Assembly (NCBI RefSeq): GCF_001696455.1
Contig: NZ_MAUJ01000001.1
Coordinates: 1,910,832 to 1,974,831 of the forward strand
Direction: 5' to 3'
Length of the DNA stretch: 64,000 nt
Source: Pseudoalteromonas luteoviolacea
Lineage (GTDB): Bacteria; Pseudomonadota; Gammaproteobacteria; Enterobacterales; Alteromonadaceae
In this document: positions 10,067 through 18,571 of the stretch, piece by piece
How the letters are laid out: every line of letters starts with the position of its first letter
Numbering within the stretch: the first letter of the stretch is position 1
Translations under genes and position numbers: made by a program
The notes under the pieces: model-generated
What the model was told of the DNA's origin: nothing
Database searches by the model: none
The model's input: the letters and a program-made list of their open reading frames with translations, nothing else

Positions 10067-11200
10067 ATGTCAAATCGCTGTTTAAAACTTGCATTTATTG
10101 GGGGCGGCGCCAATTCAGCTGTTGGGTATGTACACTTCTCTGCAGCTCAACTAGATAATCGATTCCAAGTCGTGGCAGGTGCGTTTAGCCGAGATAGCGA
10201 GCAAAATAAACTCACCGCACAGCAATGGGGCATTGACAATAATCGTGTTTATGCTGATTGGCAAGATATGCTCAACGTTGAACGCCACAACATTGATGCT
10301 GTGGTGGTGTTAACGCCAACACCACATCACTTAGAAGCCCTAGAAACACTGTTTAAGCTCAACATTCCGACTATTTGTGAAAAGTCGCTGGTCTGTGGCA
10401 GTGATGAAATTCAGCAGCTAGCTGAAAAATATGACGCAAAAAAACACTTTCTTGCTGTTACATTCAATTATTCTGGTTATGCCATGATTAGGGAGCTTAA
10501 AAGCCTAATACAGCATAATAAGCTAGGTACTATTCAAAAAATACATTTAGAAATGCCACAGGAAGGGTTCAAAAGACCACCTGAAATTGCGGGAAAGGCG
10601 TCTCCACCTCAAGCTTGGCGTTTACAAGACTACTCCATGCCAACAATTTGCCTTGATTTAGGTGTACATTTGCATCACCTATCAAGCTATTTACTTGAGA
10701 TAGAACCAGAAAAAACCAGTGCGCTCTTCGCTACCCATTCTGAATACACTGATTTGGTGGATGATGTGCAAATGCTGTTAAAGTACCCAAACAACATCAC
10801 AGGAAGTATGTGGATGTCGAAAACGGCGATCGGTCATAGAAATGGCTTAAAAGTGCGCGTGTACGGTACTGAAGGAAGCGCATTATGGTATCAGCTCAAT
10901 CCAGACGAACTGGAGCTCAACTTCAACGATGGGCGCAGGGAAATACTGGATAGAGCCGGCCAATGTCAGTATGCGAATCAATTTAGATACAATCGGATGA
11001 AACCAGGCCACCCAACGGGCTTCGTAGAGGCATTCGCTAATCTTTACACTGATATACATCTCGCGTTAGAGAGCTATTTAGCTTCAAAAGACAATGCCAA
11101 TGAATATGTCTTTGGTTTTGAGCAAGCCCGTGATGGCTTAGCATTGTTTGAAGCTGCAACCCGCTCCAATCAATCTGGCACTTGGGAAAGTATCAAATAA
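10067..11200 (+). CDS. Gfo/Idh/MocA-family oxidoreductase
   Basis: This is an NAD(P)-dependent sugar dehydrogenase of the glucose-fructose oxidoreductase family. The N-terminal Rossmann motif is IGGGANSAVG, and the C-terminal domain begins near residue 130. The conserved EKP motif reads EKS (ICEKSLVCG), with the lysine kept. The later DLGVHLHHLSSYL segment matches the family's substrate-binding histidine region. It begins 8 nt after pseC, so it belongs to that operon, and it is followed by a strong terminator. The substrate is unknown; oxidation of a Pse precursor, or of the side-chain acid used by the nearby ligase, are both possible. Confidence 0.85.
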   Translation: MSNRCLKLAFIGGGANSAVGYVHFSAAQLDNRFQVVAGAFSRDSEQNKLTAQQWGIDNNRVYADWQDMLNVERHNIDAVVVLTPTPHHLEALETLFKLNIPTICEKSLVCGSDEIQQLAEKYDAKKHFLAVTFNYSGYAMIRELKSLIQHNKLGTIQKIHLEMPQEGFKRPPEIAGKASPPQAWRLQDYSMPTICLDLGVHLHHLSSYLLEIEPEKTSALFATHSEYTDLVDDVQMLLKYPNNITGSMWMSKTAIGHRNGLKVRVYGTEGSALWYQLNPDELELNFNDGRREILDRAGQCQYANQFRYNRMKPGHPTGFVEAFANLYTDIHLALESYLASKDNANEYVFGFEQARDGLALFEAATRSNQSGTWESIK

Positions 11201-11205
11201 TACCT

Positions 11206-11236
11206 AAGGGTGAAGGCTATGCCTTCACCCTTTTAT
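11206..11236. terminator. Bidirectional terminator between convergent genes
   Basis: A 12-bp perfect stem (AAGGGTGAAGGC and complement) with a 3-nt loop lies between the plus-strand oxidoreductase stop and the minus-strand ligase stop, followed by TTTTATT on the plus strand. Confidence 0.85.
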
Positions 11237-12744
11237 TGGTTTTGTAACTTAACGTCATTTCTCAGCACTTTGCCCATTTGATTTCTTGGCATTTCATCCA
11301 AGCGCACGAATTGCCGAGGTTGCTGATAGTCAGTTAATTCCTGCAAGCACATTAGTCTAAGCGCTTTATCCAAAGACGCCTCTCCTCGCTGCTCATAAGC
11401 AACTCGGATCACTTCCCCTAATTGAGGCTCTGCTACGCCAAATGCAACACATTCGACAATGTCAGGATGGCGTTTAATCACAGCTTCAATGTCTTGTGGA
11501 AAAATATTGATGCCACCACTAGAGATAACCTCTTTTTTTCTACCGACATAATATAAATACCCGTATGCATCGAGATAACCCAAATCACCCGTGTAGAAAA
11601 AGCCCTCAGAGTCATAAGCCGCTTCTGTTGCATCTGGCATCTTGTGATAGCCACTAAACCCCGTAAGTGTTTTACAAGCAATCTCCCCTACTCCACCAAC
11701 AGCGAGATGTTGACGCTTATCATCGCAGATTTTTAAATCTACAAAAGGAAGCGCTCGCCCAACACTGCCGTTTTTATCTGGCTCTGCTGACACACAAAAA
11801 TCTGTCACAACCCCTACTTCAGATGCGCCATAGCATTCGTGAAATGCACAGTTCAATCGACCCAAAAGCGCCTTTTTTGACTCGGCATTTAAAACCGCAG
11901 AAGAGGAAACTAGGCAACGTAGAGAGCTCAAGTCAAAATCAGGGCCTTGATAAGCAAGAAGACTTTCTAATTGCGCAGACACCGCGAATAAAAAACTTAT
12001 TTGATGAGTCTCAATGGCATCTAACCAACTTTGTAAGACAAACTTGGCCATAATCACGGTGGTTGCGCCCAGCATCAATGGCATCAAAACGCCGCGCTGA
12101 GCAAGCGAATGGTACAATGGCGTAGCCACCAACACCTTGTCACTTTCAACCAAGCCATAATAATTTTTAGTCGCTTCAATTGCACGCTGCACTTTACAAT
12201 GTTGACTCAATACAATCGGTTTGGGTGCACCTGTAGAGCCCGAAGTCATGGTCAAAATAAAGGGCGCATGCACATCAACAGTGGTTTCAACAACGTCCAA
12301 TATCTCATTATCTTGTTCGTTAAAAACTTGCTGCCATGTCATTTCATCAGCAACTGACTTTTCGAAACTAATTAACCTGTCTTGCTCAATTAAGTCTTTA
12401 TCAAGTAATACTTTGCTGATCGTAGGCCAAGCCAAAACTGCTGCGACAGGCGTTTTTTTCAAGGCAACTTCAAGCGCTGCGCCTTTTAAGCTCATTGGCA
12501 GTGGCACAACAGCCAACCCCATTTTTGCAGCTGTCATTAATACGATGGGATACTCTATCCCATTCGGTGCAAATAGCGCGATCCTGTGTCCTGCTTTCAG
12601 GCCTATCTTGGTAAAATATGAAGCTAACCGGCATACTTTCTGGTCCAACTCTTGGTAGCTTAAGCTAGTATGCTTGAAAATGACCGCTGTTTTATCGGGT
12701 GTCGATTGCACATGGCCTTGAAAAATGGCATAAATCCCACCCAT
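11233..12744 (-). CDS. AMP-forming acyl/aryl-acid ligase (ANL superfamily)
   Basis: This enzyme adenylates a carboxylic acid and passes it to a thiol. The ANL motifs occur in order: TMTSGSTGAPKP (P-loop), YGASEVG, YTGDLGY, GRKKEVISSGG and the C-terminal lysine region NQMGKVLR. The start chosen is ATG 12742-12744, one base after the upstream stop (TAAGATG) with a GAGG Shine-Dalgarno; an ATG at 12777 with its own GGAAGA is an alternative adding 11 residues. It is last in the run pseI - carrier protein - pseG fusion - ligase, so its acceptor is probably the carrier protein at 14332-14580. It could then load an acyl group for N-acylation of the nonulosonic acid. The acid itself cannot be read from the sequence. 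Confidence 0.85.
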   Translation of the reverse strand: MGGIYAIFQGHVQSTPDKTAVIFKHTSLSYQELDQKVCRLASYFTKIGLKAGHRIALFAPNGIEYPIVLMTAAKMGLAVVPLPMSLKGAALEVALKKTPVAAVLAWPTISKVLLDKDLIEQDRLISFEKSVADEMTWQQVFNEQDNEILDVVETTVDVHAPFILTMTSGSTGAPKPIVLSQHCKVQRAIEATKNYYGLVESDKVLVATPLYHSLAQRGVLMPLMLGATTVIMAKFVLQSWLDAIETHQISFLFAVSAQLESLLAYQGPDFDLSSLRCLVSSSAVLNAESKKALLGRLNCAFHECYGASEVGVVTDFCVSAEPDKNGSVGRALPFVDLKICDDKRQHLAVGGVGEIACKTLTGFSGYHKMPDATEAAYDSEGFFYTGDLGYLDAYGYLYYVGRKKEVISSGGINIFPQDIEAVIKRHPDIVECVAFGVAEPQLGEVIRVAYEQRGEASLDKALRLMCLQELTDYQQPRQFVRLDEMPRNQMGKVLRNDVKLQNQ

Positions 12745-12745
12745 C

Positions 12746-14335
12746 TTAGCCTCGGCTTGCTGGAAACTTGGCAACATAATTAAATTCTTCCTCTGATGCT
12801 TGGGGGAATAAACATTGCGTAACTAAAAACGCATCTGAAGCCTTATCTAACTCGATAAACCCTTCTTTTTGATTTAGCAAATTAACGAATTTATTCTCTT
12901 TATTAATTACAGCGACCCAAGTCGCGTTTGGATGTAACGCTTCGCAATAGGCTAACTGCCATTTTAATATCATTTGAGCATGGATAAAGTTCACCTTATC
13001 ACTCGCCGCAAACCACCCCCCGTACAGGTACTCAGCATCTTTATGGCGATATACTTGATGCCACACATAAATTAACGGCGAGCCATTGTCTTCTAATACA
13101 AATGAGTGTCTTTGATTGTTAAACCACCAAGTGTAGTGATCTATGGGCTTGATAGAGTCTGTGATGGTCATCCGCCACATATTTTCTGAGCGATTACGAG
13201 CTGATAAATAGCGGTTTACGTCCGACAATTGAATTTCTCGAACGCTTAAAGAATCTGTTAATTTAGACACTTCCTCCCCAAGTTCAGGCTCTTCTAGCTT
13301 GGGCAAGCGGTCCAATAAATAACCACTTATCAGGTAATCAGCAATGTGCCAAGTACCTTGACCGTCGACTGGCACAGCCGGCCTTGAGCGTTGCTGCTCA
13401 ATTAACTTTCTATGCTCGAATAAAGAGTGGATCAACCTTGCTACTTTGTCAGCGGGGAAAGTAAGTAAATCCTCAATATGATAAAAATGCCCAAGTTGTT
13501 CTAAATCTTCAATGTTGTTGTTCTGATTTGCTGCTAACGAAAAGGTCAGTGCGGGTGTTTTAGTTGAGGCCAGCTCATACAATGATGTCCCCAAAGCTCC
13601 AACAAACAACCCTGTTTCTTTATAGTATTCAGATAAACTACTTGGCGCATGAACCAATGTTAAGTGTGAATACTGTTTACAAAAAGACTCTAGCGCTTCA
13701 ACTTCAGTCGCTTTCGGGCCAATAATGGCAACTATTTCGTCAATTGCAGGCTCGAGTGTACACAACTGCTCAATAACAGTGCTTAGAGTACGCCAACTAC
13801 CACCGCCACCAAGAGAGAAAGTAATACGATTAGTGCGGGAAAACGACGTATTCGCAGCTAAATGATACTCTGGGGATAATATGGCAAACGCTGGTCCGAG
13901 TAGCTTATCTGTCTCAGCAGGCACTAAGCCTTCATATCGGTCCGAAGTCACACTTCCGACCCACTTTATATCGAGCACCGCATCTGATTTATGTTGCCGA
14001 GCCAAGTCATCCACCGCAAGCAGTTTTATGCCATATGCTTTGATTTCCGCTTCCCAGCTCTCATCAAACGTATAGCCATCGACAATAAACCATTTAATCT
14101 CGTGCTTATGTGACTTCAAATAGGTTAAACAAAACCTAGCATCACCTTGGCAACTGTCGGTTTGAGGGACAATGACAAGCTCAGCATTTAAATCATTTGT
14201 AAAGCGCGCTATTGCATCACTTTGGTCAATAAAGAAAATAGTCGGTACGTTGCGTTTCTCTAACTCGACGGCAAGCCATTTCATACGCATAAAATGGCCC
14301 ATTCCACATTGTGTATCTACACGAAATGCAATCAT
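12746..14335 (-). CDS. pseG: PseG sugar-nucleotide hydrolase fused to a GNAT-like acyltransferase domain
   Basis: Residues 1 to about 337 are PseG, the GT-B-fold hydrolase that removes UDP from the diamino sugar. It has the N-terminal CGMGHFMR motif with catalytic-type H14, LGGGGSW at 175-181, and GALGTSLYELAS. After a charged linker, residues about 364-510 look like a GNAT-type N-acyltransferase (VREIQLSDVNRYLSAR at the start, VINKENKFVNLLNQKEGF near the end). Standalone PseG is about 280-360 residues long, so the extra domain is clear. No separate PseH is seen in the window, so this domain may perform the 4-N-acylation. It overlaps the carrier-protein gene by 4 nt. The GNAT assignment is from weak motifs. 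Confidence 0.85.
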   Translation of the reverse strand: MIAFRVDTQCGMGHFMRMKWLAVELEKRNVPTIFFIDQSDAIARFTNDLNAELVIVPQTDSCQGDARFCLTYLKSHKHEIKWFIVDGYTFDESWEAEIKAYGIKLLAVDDLARQHKSDAVLDIKWVGSVTSDRYEGLVPAETDKLLGPAFAILSPEYHLAANTSFSRTNRITFSLGGGGSWRTLSTVIEQLCTLEPAIDEIVAIIGPKATEVEALESFCKQYSHLTLVHAPSSLSEYYKETGLFVGALGTSLYELASTKTPALTFSLAANQNNNIEDLEQLGHFYHIEDLLTFPADKVARLIHSLFEHRKLIEQQRSRPAVPVDGQGTWHIADYLISGYLLDRLPKLEEPELGEEVSKLTDSLSVREIQLSDVNRYLSARNRSENMWRMTITDSIKPIDHYTWWFNNQRHSFVLEDNGSPLIYVWHQVYRHKDAEYLYGGWFAASDKVNFIHAQMILKWQLAYCEALHPNATWVAVINKENKFVNLLNQKEGFIELDKASDAFLVTQCLFPQASEEEFNYVAKFPASRG

Positions 14336-14580
14336 ATACTTTCCATCAGAGCATTCACGAGATTGCCCACTATGGCATTTTTTTCATCCAACAGTAACTC
14401 TGGGGCAACAGCGACAGAAAAGTGTGCTTCTATTCCCATAGTCAGTGTTAATATCTCAAATGAGTCTAATTCACCCTCAGCAATGATATTATAACTTTCA
14501 AGTGAAGATGCGCTGAGTAATACGCCGCGCTCTTCTAAAAATTGCTGAATATAGTCAAGTAACGTCTCTCTAGAAATCAT
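14332..14580 (-). CDS. Acyl carrier protein
   Basis: This is an 82-residue acidic helical protein with the phosphopantetheine attachment site GELDSFEIL, so Ser40 would carry the 4'-phosphopantetheine. It is probably a dedicated carrier, not the housekeeping fatty-acid AcpP, because it sits between pseI and pseG and has DSFE in place of DSLE. Its start overlaps the pseI stop (TAATG) and its end overlaps the pseG fusion by 4 nt. Its likely partners are the adjacent ligase (loading) and the GNAT-like domain (transfer to the sugar amine). Confidence 0.88.
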   Translation of the reverse strand: MISRETLLDYIQQFLEERGVLLSASSLESYNIIAEGELDSFEILTLTMGIEAHFSVAVAPELLLDEKNAIVGNLVNALMESI

Positions 14581-15620
14581 TATTGCAAGTCCTCCCAGCT
14601 TAACTGCGTACCGCAGGCCAACGCTTTATTGACACGGCGACCAATTAATCTAGGCAACTCTTGAGGCATGATCTCACCGCCTCCGGGACGCATTTGTCGT
14701 AAATGCGCCTCGGTCAGGATTTCATTCGCCTGAATGTCTTTAATAATATATACACAACGACGTGCCTTTGAGGCTTCACTTGGGTAGTGAACCGTGCCCA
14801 TCGCCTTTTCAATTTGGCGCACGCCATGCACCAGCCCTTTTAACTCATCTGGCGTCATTGAAAAAAAGCTATCCGCGGTGTTATCTGTTTTATCCAACAC
14901 AAAATGCTTTTCAATCATACAAGCACCAACCGCTACAGAGGCCAAAGGTACATCATTACCCAAGGTATGATCAGACAACCCCACTGGACATCCAAATGCG
15001 TCACGCATATGTGGGATCGTACGTAAGTTTATCGATTCAGCCGGGGCTGGGTAAGTGCTTGTACATTTCATCAATGCAAGCTCTTTCACACCTGCTTCTT
15101 CTGCCACTTTGACAGCTTGTGCAATCTCGATAAGCGTGGCACCGCCCGTCGACATAATCACAGGCTTTTTAGTTGCAGCTACATCTCGAATTAGCTGATG
15201 ATCTATCAGCTCTGGGGACGCTATTTTATAGGCCGGTGCATCAAACTGTTGCAATAAATCTACGGCCGATTTATCAAATGGAGATGAGAAACACGTTAAC
15301 CCTATCTTGGCTGAAAGCTCAAACAGCTCCGCGTGGAAATCCCAAGGCATGTATGCCCCTTTATAAAGGTCGTACAAATATTGCCCTTGCCAAGGGCCCG
15401 TTGCCTCAAAGTGCGGCAACTTGCAATCCATGGTTAATGTATCCGCGGTATAAGTCTGAAGTTTGATTGCATCTGCCCCAGCTTCTTTCGCTGCATGAAC
15501 TAGCTCTTTGGCTTTACTGAGGGACTGACCATGATTAGCAGACATTTCAGCGATAATGTAGCAAGGTGAATCGTGTCCCACTTCCTTGCCATCAATCTGA
15601 AATTGAGATTTAAATTTCAC
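14580..15620 (-). CDS. pseI: PseI, pseudaminic acid synthase
   Basis: PseI condenses the free diamino-trideoxy sugar with phosphoenolpyruvate to give pseudaminic acid. NeuB-family motifs are present: IIAEMSANHGQS, DAIKLQTYTADT, KIASPEL, CTSTYPAP, GLSDHTLG and EKHFVLD. A C-terminal SAF (antifreeze-like) domain is also seen. I chose GTG 15618-15620 (FKSQFQIDGKEVG start, with an AAGAGA Shine-Dalgarno); ATG 15645-15647 and longer upstream starts lack ribosome sites. It leads a minus-strand operon with carrier protein, pseG fusion and ligase. Confidence 0.93.
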   Translation of the reverse strand: MKFKSQFQIDGKEVGHDSPCYIIAEMSANHGQSLSKAKELVHAAKEAGADAIKLQTYTADTLTMDCKLPHFEATGPWQGQYLYDLYKGAYMPWDFHAELFELSAKIGLTCFSSPFDKSAVDLLQQFDAPAYKIASPELIDHQLIRDVAATKKPVIMSTGGATLIEIAQAVKVAEEAGVKELALMKCTSTYPAPAESINLRTIPHMRDAFGCPVGLSDHTLGNDVPLASVAVGACMIEKHFVLDKTDNTADSFFSMTPDELKGLVHGVRQIEKAMGTVHYPSEASKARRCVYIIKDIQANEILTEAHLRQMRPGGGEIMPQELPRLIGRRVNKALACGTQLSWEDLQ

Positions 15621-15805
15621 AACATTCTCTTCTTTTGTTAGGCGCATTACACAAACTGTGAAGCAATTATTGCGCCGATAATTCACATCCGGACAAAAAC
15701 CGCCCAATGCCAATAAACTCAACGCACACAATCATTTATTTATTCTGTATTTGAGTGTAATGATTTGCTATATTGAACGCAATTATAATGATAACAACGA
15801 CTTCG

Positions 15806-16531
15806 ATGGAAAACGTTCAAATCATCATTCAGGCCAGAATGACTTCTACGCGCTTACCCGGAAAAGTGCTCATGCCTCTGTGTAATTCAACCGTGTTAGA
15901 GGTCATGCTTGAGAGGCTAAAAAAATTCAAATCGCAAATAATCATTGCGACCACAAATGATGGCTCTGAGCACCCCATTGTGGCGCTTTGCCAAGAAAAA
16001 AATATTAAATATTATCAAGGTAGTACCGATGATGTGTTAGCACGTTATTATGAAGCAGCGGTTCGCTTTGGTGCGACCTCAAAGACCACGATTGTTCGGC
16101 TTACGAGTGACTGCCCTCTGATCGATTCTGAGCTAACACAACAAGTTATCGAAAAACACATGCATTCGGATTTTGATATCGTTAATCTTGGTCCGCACAG
16201 TGGCTATCCAAGAGGGTTGGACTGTACTGCATTCTCTTTCAGTCTACTAGAAAAGACCCACCAGCTTGCTACAACTTCACCCGATCGCGAACACGTGACA
16301 TTGGGTATGGCAAAATTCAGTTCAATTTCAACATTTACGTTTGCCGAAGGTGAGTCTATAGAGCACTGGCGTCTAACATTAGATGAACAAGATGACTATG
16401 CAGCTATTCAAGCTATCTATGCCGAGTTTAACGATTCAACAGACTTTTCATACCAAGATTTAAAAAAACGTCTAAAGGAAAAGCCTGAGCTAACCGATAT
16501 AAATAAACACGTTAGTCAAAAAGTAGTTTAG
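15806..16531 (+). CDS. pseF: PseF-like CMP-pseudaminic acid cytidylyltransferase (SpsF family)
   Basis: This enzyme would activate the nonulosonic acid with CTP. The N terminus IIIQARMTSTRLPGKVL is the SpsF/PseF nucleotide-binding signature, followed by RLTSDCPLID and EHWRLTLDEQDDY. The start ATG 15806-15808 puts the signature at the family's usual position; upstream TTG and ATG codons would add a non-conserved extension. It is divergent from pseI. SpsF-type proteins can act on other nonulosonic acids, so the Pse assignment comes from context. Confidence 0.83.
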   Translation: MENVQIIIQARMTSTRLPGKVLMPLCNSTVLEVMLERLKKFKSQIIIATTNDGSEHPIVALCQEKNIKYYQGSTDDVLARYYEAAVRFGATSKTTIVRLTSDCPLIDSELTQQVIEKHMHSDFDIVNLGPHSGYPRGLDCTAFSFSLLEKTHQLATTSPDREHVTLGMAKFSSISTFTFAEGESIEHWRLTLDEQDDYAAIQAIYAEFNDSTDFSYQDLKKRLKEKPELTDINKHVSQKVV

Positions 16532-16539
16532 GGGCATCA

Positions 16540-17019
16540 ATGGAGTACATTGTTAATGGCTCAGGTGAAAGCGGCAAATTCACCCGCAGTACTATTAATG
16601 CAAAAGGTGGCCAAGCAGCCTACCCTAACGACTCTAAAACCTCAAATGTACCCACAAAAGGTTCTATTGCTTTAAAAGCGACTCAGCACAATCAAACCTC
16701 GACAACACAACTTGCATGTCTTTATTTTAAAGAAGTCGATGCTGATAACCTGTCAATTAGACGAACAAGTACATGCAAGATTAACGTACTAGAAAATAGT
16801 TATAAATTTAAAGGGCAAAAAAATTGGCACACTCAGTTTGTTGCATCACAGACATGCTCGGCTCACTCTTTGTCTGGAAAACACCAGCATAAAGCCGACA
16901 TAGTGCCAATTTCCCGAACCAATACACGCTCTACTTATGCGCATGAGGCCACTATGAGCTTGCTAACTAAACCCGCGCAACCCAAAAGTAGACAGCAATT
17001 TCGAGCAGAGAAAACATGA
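16540..17019 (+). CDS. Hypothetical protein, no recognised family
   Basis: This is a polar, Ser/Thr/Lys/Gln/His-rich protein of 159 residues with no membrane segment, signal peptide or enzyme motif. It has few long hydrophobic stretches and looks poorly folded. It is probably a real gene: AGGGG lies 5 nt before the ATG, it begins 8 nt after pseF, and its stop overlaps the next start (ATGA). The composition is unlike its neighbours, so a decayed or newly arisen gene is possible. Confidence 0.55.
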   Translation: MEYIVNGSGESGKFTRSTINAKGGQAAYPNDSKTSNVPTKGSIALKATQHNQTSTTQLACLYFKEVDADNLSIRRTSTCKINVLENSYKFKGQKNWHTQFVASQTCSAHSLSGKHQHKADIVPISRTNTRSTYAHEATMSLLTKPAQPKSRQQFRAEKT

Positions 17020-17963
17020 CTGATAAAACAATTTTAGTTACTGGTGCTACAGGCTATAAAGGCACTGTTTTAGTCCCAAAACTTTTAGCCAAAGGGTATC
17101 GCGTAGTTGCCCTTGATACACAATGGTTTGGCAATTTTTTACCGAGTCACCCGAATCTAGAAGTGATTCAAGGCGATGTGAGAGACACCCACGCAATCGA
17201 TTTAAGTGGGATTGATAGCATTATTCACCTAGCATCCATTGCTAATGACCCCTGTGGCGATCTCAATCCAAAATTAACATGGGAAGTCAGTGCCTTAGCC
17301 ACGATGCAACTCGCCGACAAAGCCAAAAAGTCTGGCATAAAGCAGTTTATTTATGCTTCTTCAGGCAGCGTATACGGTGTAAAAGAAGAAGAGCAAGTAA
17401 CTGAGGATTTATCTTTAGAACCTATCTCTGAATACAACAAAACTAAAATGGTTGCTGAGCGCGTCTTGCTTAGCTACGCCGACGATATGGCGGTGCAAAT
17501 CGTTAGACCGGCAACGGTGTGTGGCCTGTCGGATAGAATGCGTTTGGATGTGTCAGTCAATATGTTGACAATGCAGGCACTTAAAAACAAAAAAATTACC
17601 GTATTTGGCGGTGCTCAAGTGCGCCCTAACATACACATCGACGACATTACAGACCTCTACATTTACATGCTCGAGCACCCAGAAAAGACTTCTGGCATAT
17701 TTAATGCTGGGTTTGAAAATATCTCGATCATGGATATCGCTAAAATGGTGCAGAGCAAAGTAGAGTGTGAGATTGAAGTCACGCCATCGAATGATCCTAG
17801 ATGTTACAGAATCAACTCGGACAAACTACTGGCTACCGGCTTTAAACCTAAAAAGGATGTAAATACTGCAATTGGCGAACTGATCGATGCTTTTGAAAAT
17901 GGCAAACTCGAAGATCAAGAGCGCTTTTACAACCTTAAGTGGATGCAACGAGAAGTACTATGA
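17016..17963 (+). CDS. NAD-dependent epimerase/dehydratase (extended SDR)
   Basis: This is a nucleotide-sugar-modifying SDR of 315 residues. GATGYKG at 10-16 binds NAD(P). The catalytic Ser region is YASSGSVYG and the catalytic Y-x3-K is in SEYNKTK. It has the closest feel to 4-epimerases and reductases of sugar clusters, but the exact reaction cannot be assigned. It starts the long co-transcribed plus-strand run (overlaps or gaps under 20 nt through about 38.3 kb) and overlaps the SIS isomerase gene. Confidence 0.85.
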   Translation: MTDKTILVTGATGYKGTVLVPKLLAKGYRVVALDTQWFGNFLPSHPNLEVIQGDVRDTHAIDLSGIDSIIHLASIANDPCGDLNPKLTWEVSALATMQLADKAKKSGIKQFIYASSGSVYGVKEEEQVTEDLSLEPISEYNKTKMVAERVLLSYADDMAVQIVRPATVCGLSDRMRLDVSVNMLTMQALKNKKITVFGGAQVRPNIHIDDITDLYIYMLEHPEKTSGIFNAGFENISIMDIAKMVQSKVECEIEVTPSNDPRCYRINSDKLLATGFKPKKDVNTAIGELIDAFENGKLEDQERFYNLKWMQREVL

Positions 17964-18571
17964 GTAATAAACAAGGTGCAGTATCTGAACTGCCAATAAA
18001 ACACCCAGCAGAGTCTATCACGGAAAACTATACTGCGACTTTAAGCCAAGTGCTGACGCAGCTCGATGGCAAACAAGTCGCACATTTAGTTGACACTTTG
18101 CTGGAGATGAAAAAGTCAAACGGCACCTTATTTATATGCGGTAACGGTGGTTCGGCTGCCAATGCTATCCACCTTGCTAACGATTTTACTTTTGGCATTC
18201 ACCCCCAAGGTAACGCCTTAAAGGTTGAGTCTTTGGCCGCCAACAGCTCAGTACTGACTTGTTTGGGTAATGATATTGGCTATGAAAATATTTTCAGCCA
18301 CCAGCTGAAAGTCAAAGCGAATCAACATGATGTATTGCTGGTGCTGTCAGGCAGTGGCAACTCTGAAAACATCATAAACGCGATTTCCCAAGCAAAATCA
18401 ATCGGCATGACAACCGTTGGGATCCTCGGGTTTAAAGGCGGAAAAGCTAAACCAATGCTAGATCAAGTCTTTCATTTCGATATCCAAGACATGCAAATAT
18501 CGGAAGATACCCAAGTGATTATCGGTCATATACTTATGAAAGCACTTTATCAGGAACTTAAAGATGTCTGA
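17960..18571 (+). CDS. SIS-domain phosphosugar isomerase, GmhA-like
   Basis: This is a 203-residue sugar-isomerase (SIS) protein resembling sedoheptulose-7-phosphate isomerase GmhA. It has phosphate-binding FICGNGGSAANA, LVLSGSGNSENI, and the C-terminal EDTQVIIGHILMKAL helix. The start is the ATGA overlapping the upstream stop; a longer reading from 17939 is not needed. Together with the HldE-like protein at 36089, the HAD protein and the nucleotidyltransferase, it suggests an NDP-heptose-type route, although its N terminus is longer than in GmhA. Confidence 0.82.
   Translation: MSNKQGAVSELPIKHPAESITENYTATLSQVLTQLDGKQVAHLVDTLLEMKKSNGTLFICGNGGSAANAIHLANDFTFGIHPQGNALKVESLAANSSVLTCLGNDIGYENIFSHQLKVKANQHDVLLVLSGSGNSENIINAISQAKSIGMTTVGILGFKGGKAKPMLDQVFHFDIQDMQISEDTQVIIGHILMKALYQELKDV

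Noticed and set aside
15674..15681. Exact sigma28 -10 match GCCGATAA upstream of pseF
   Set aside because: No TAAA -35 at 15-nt spacing; probably chance.
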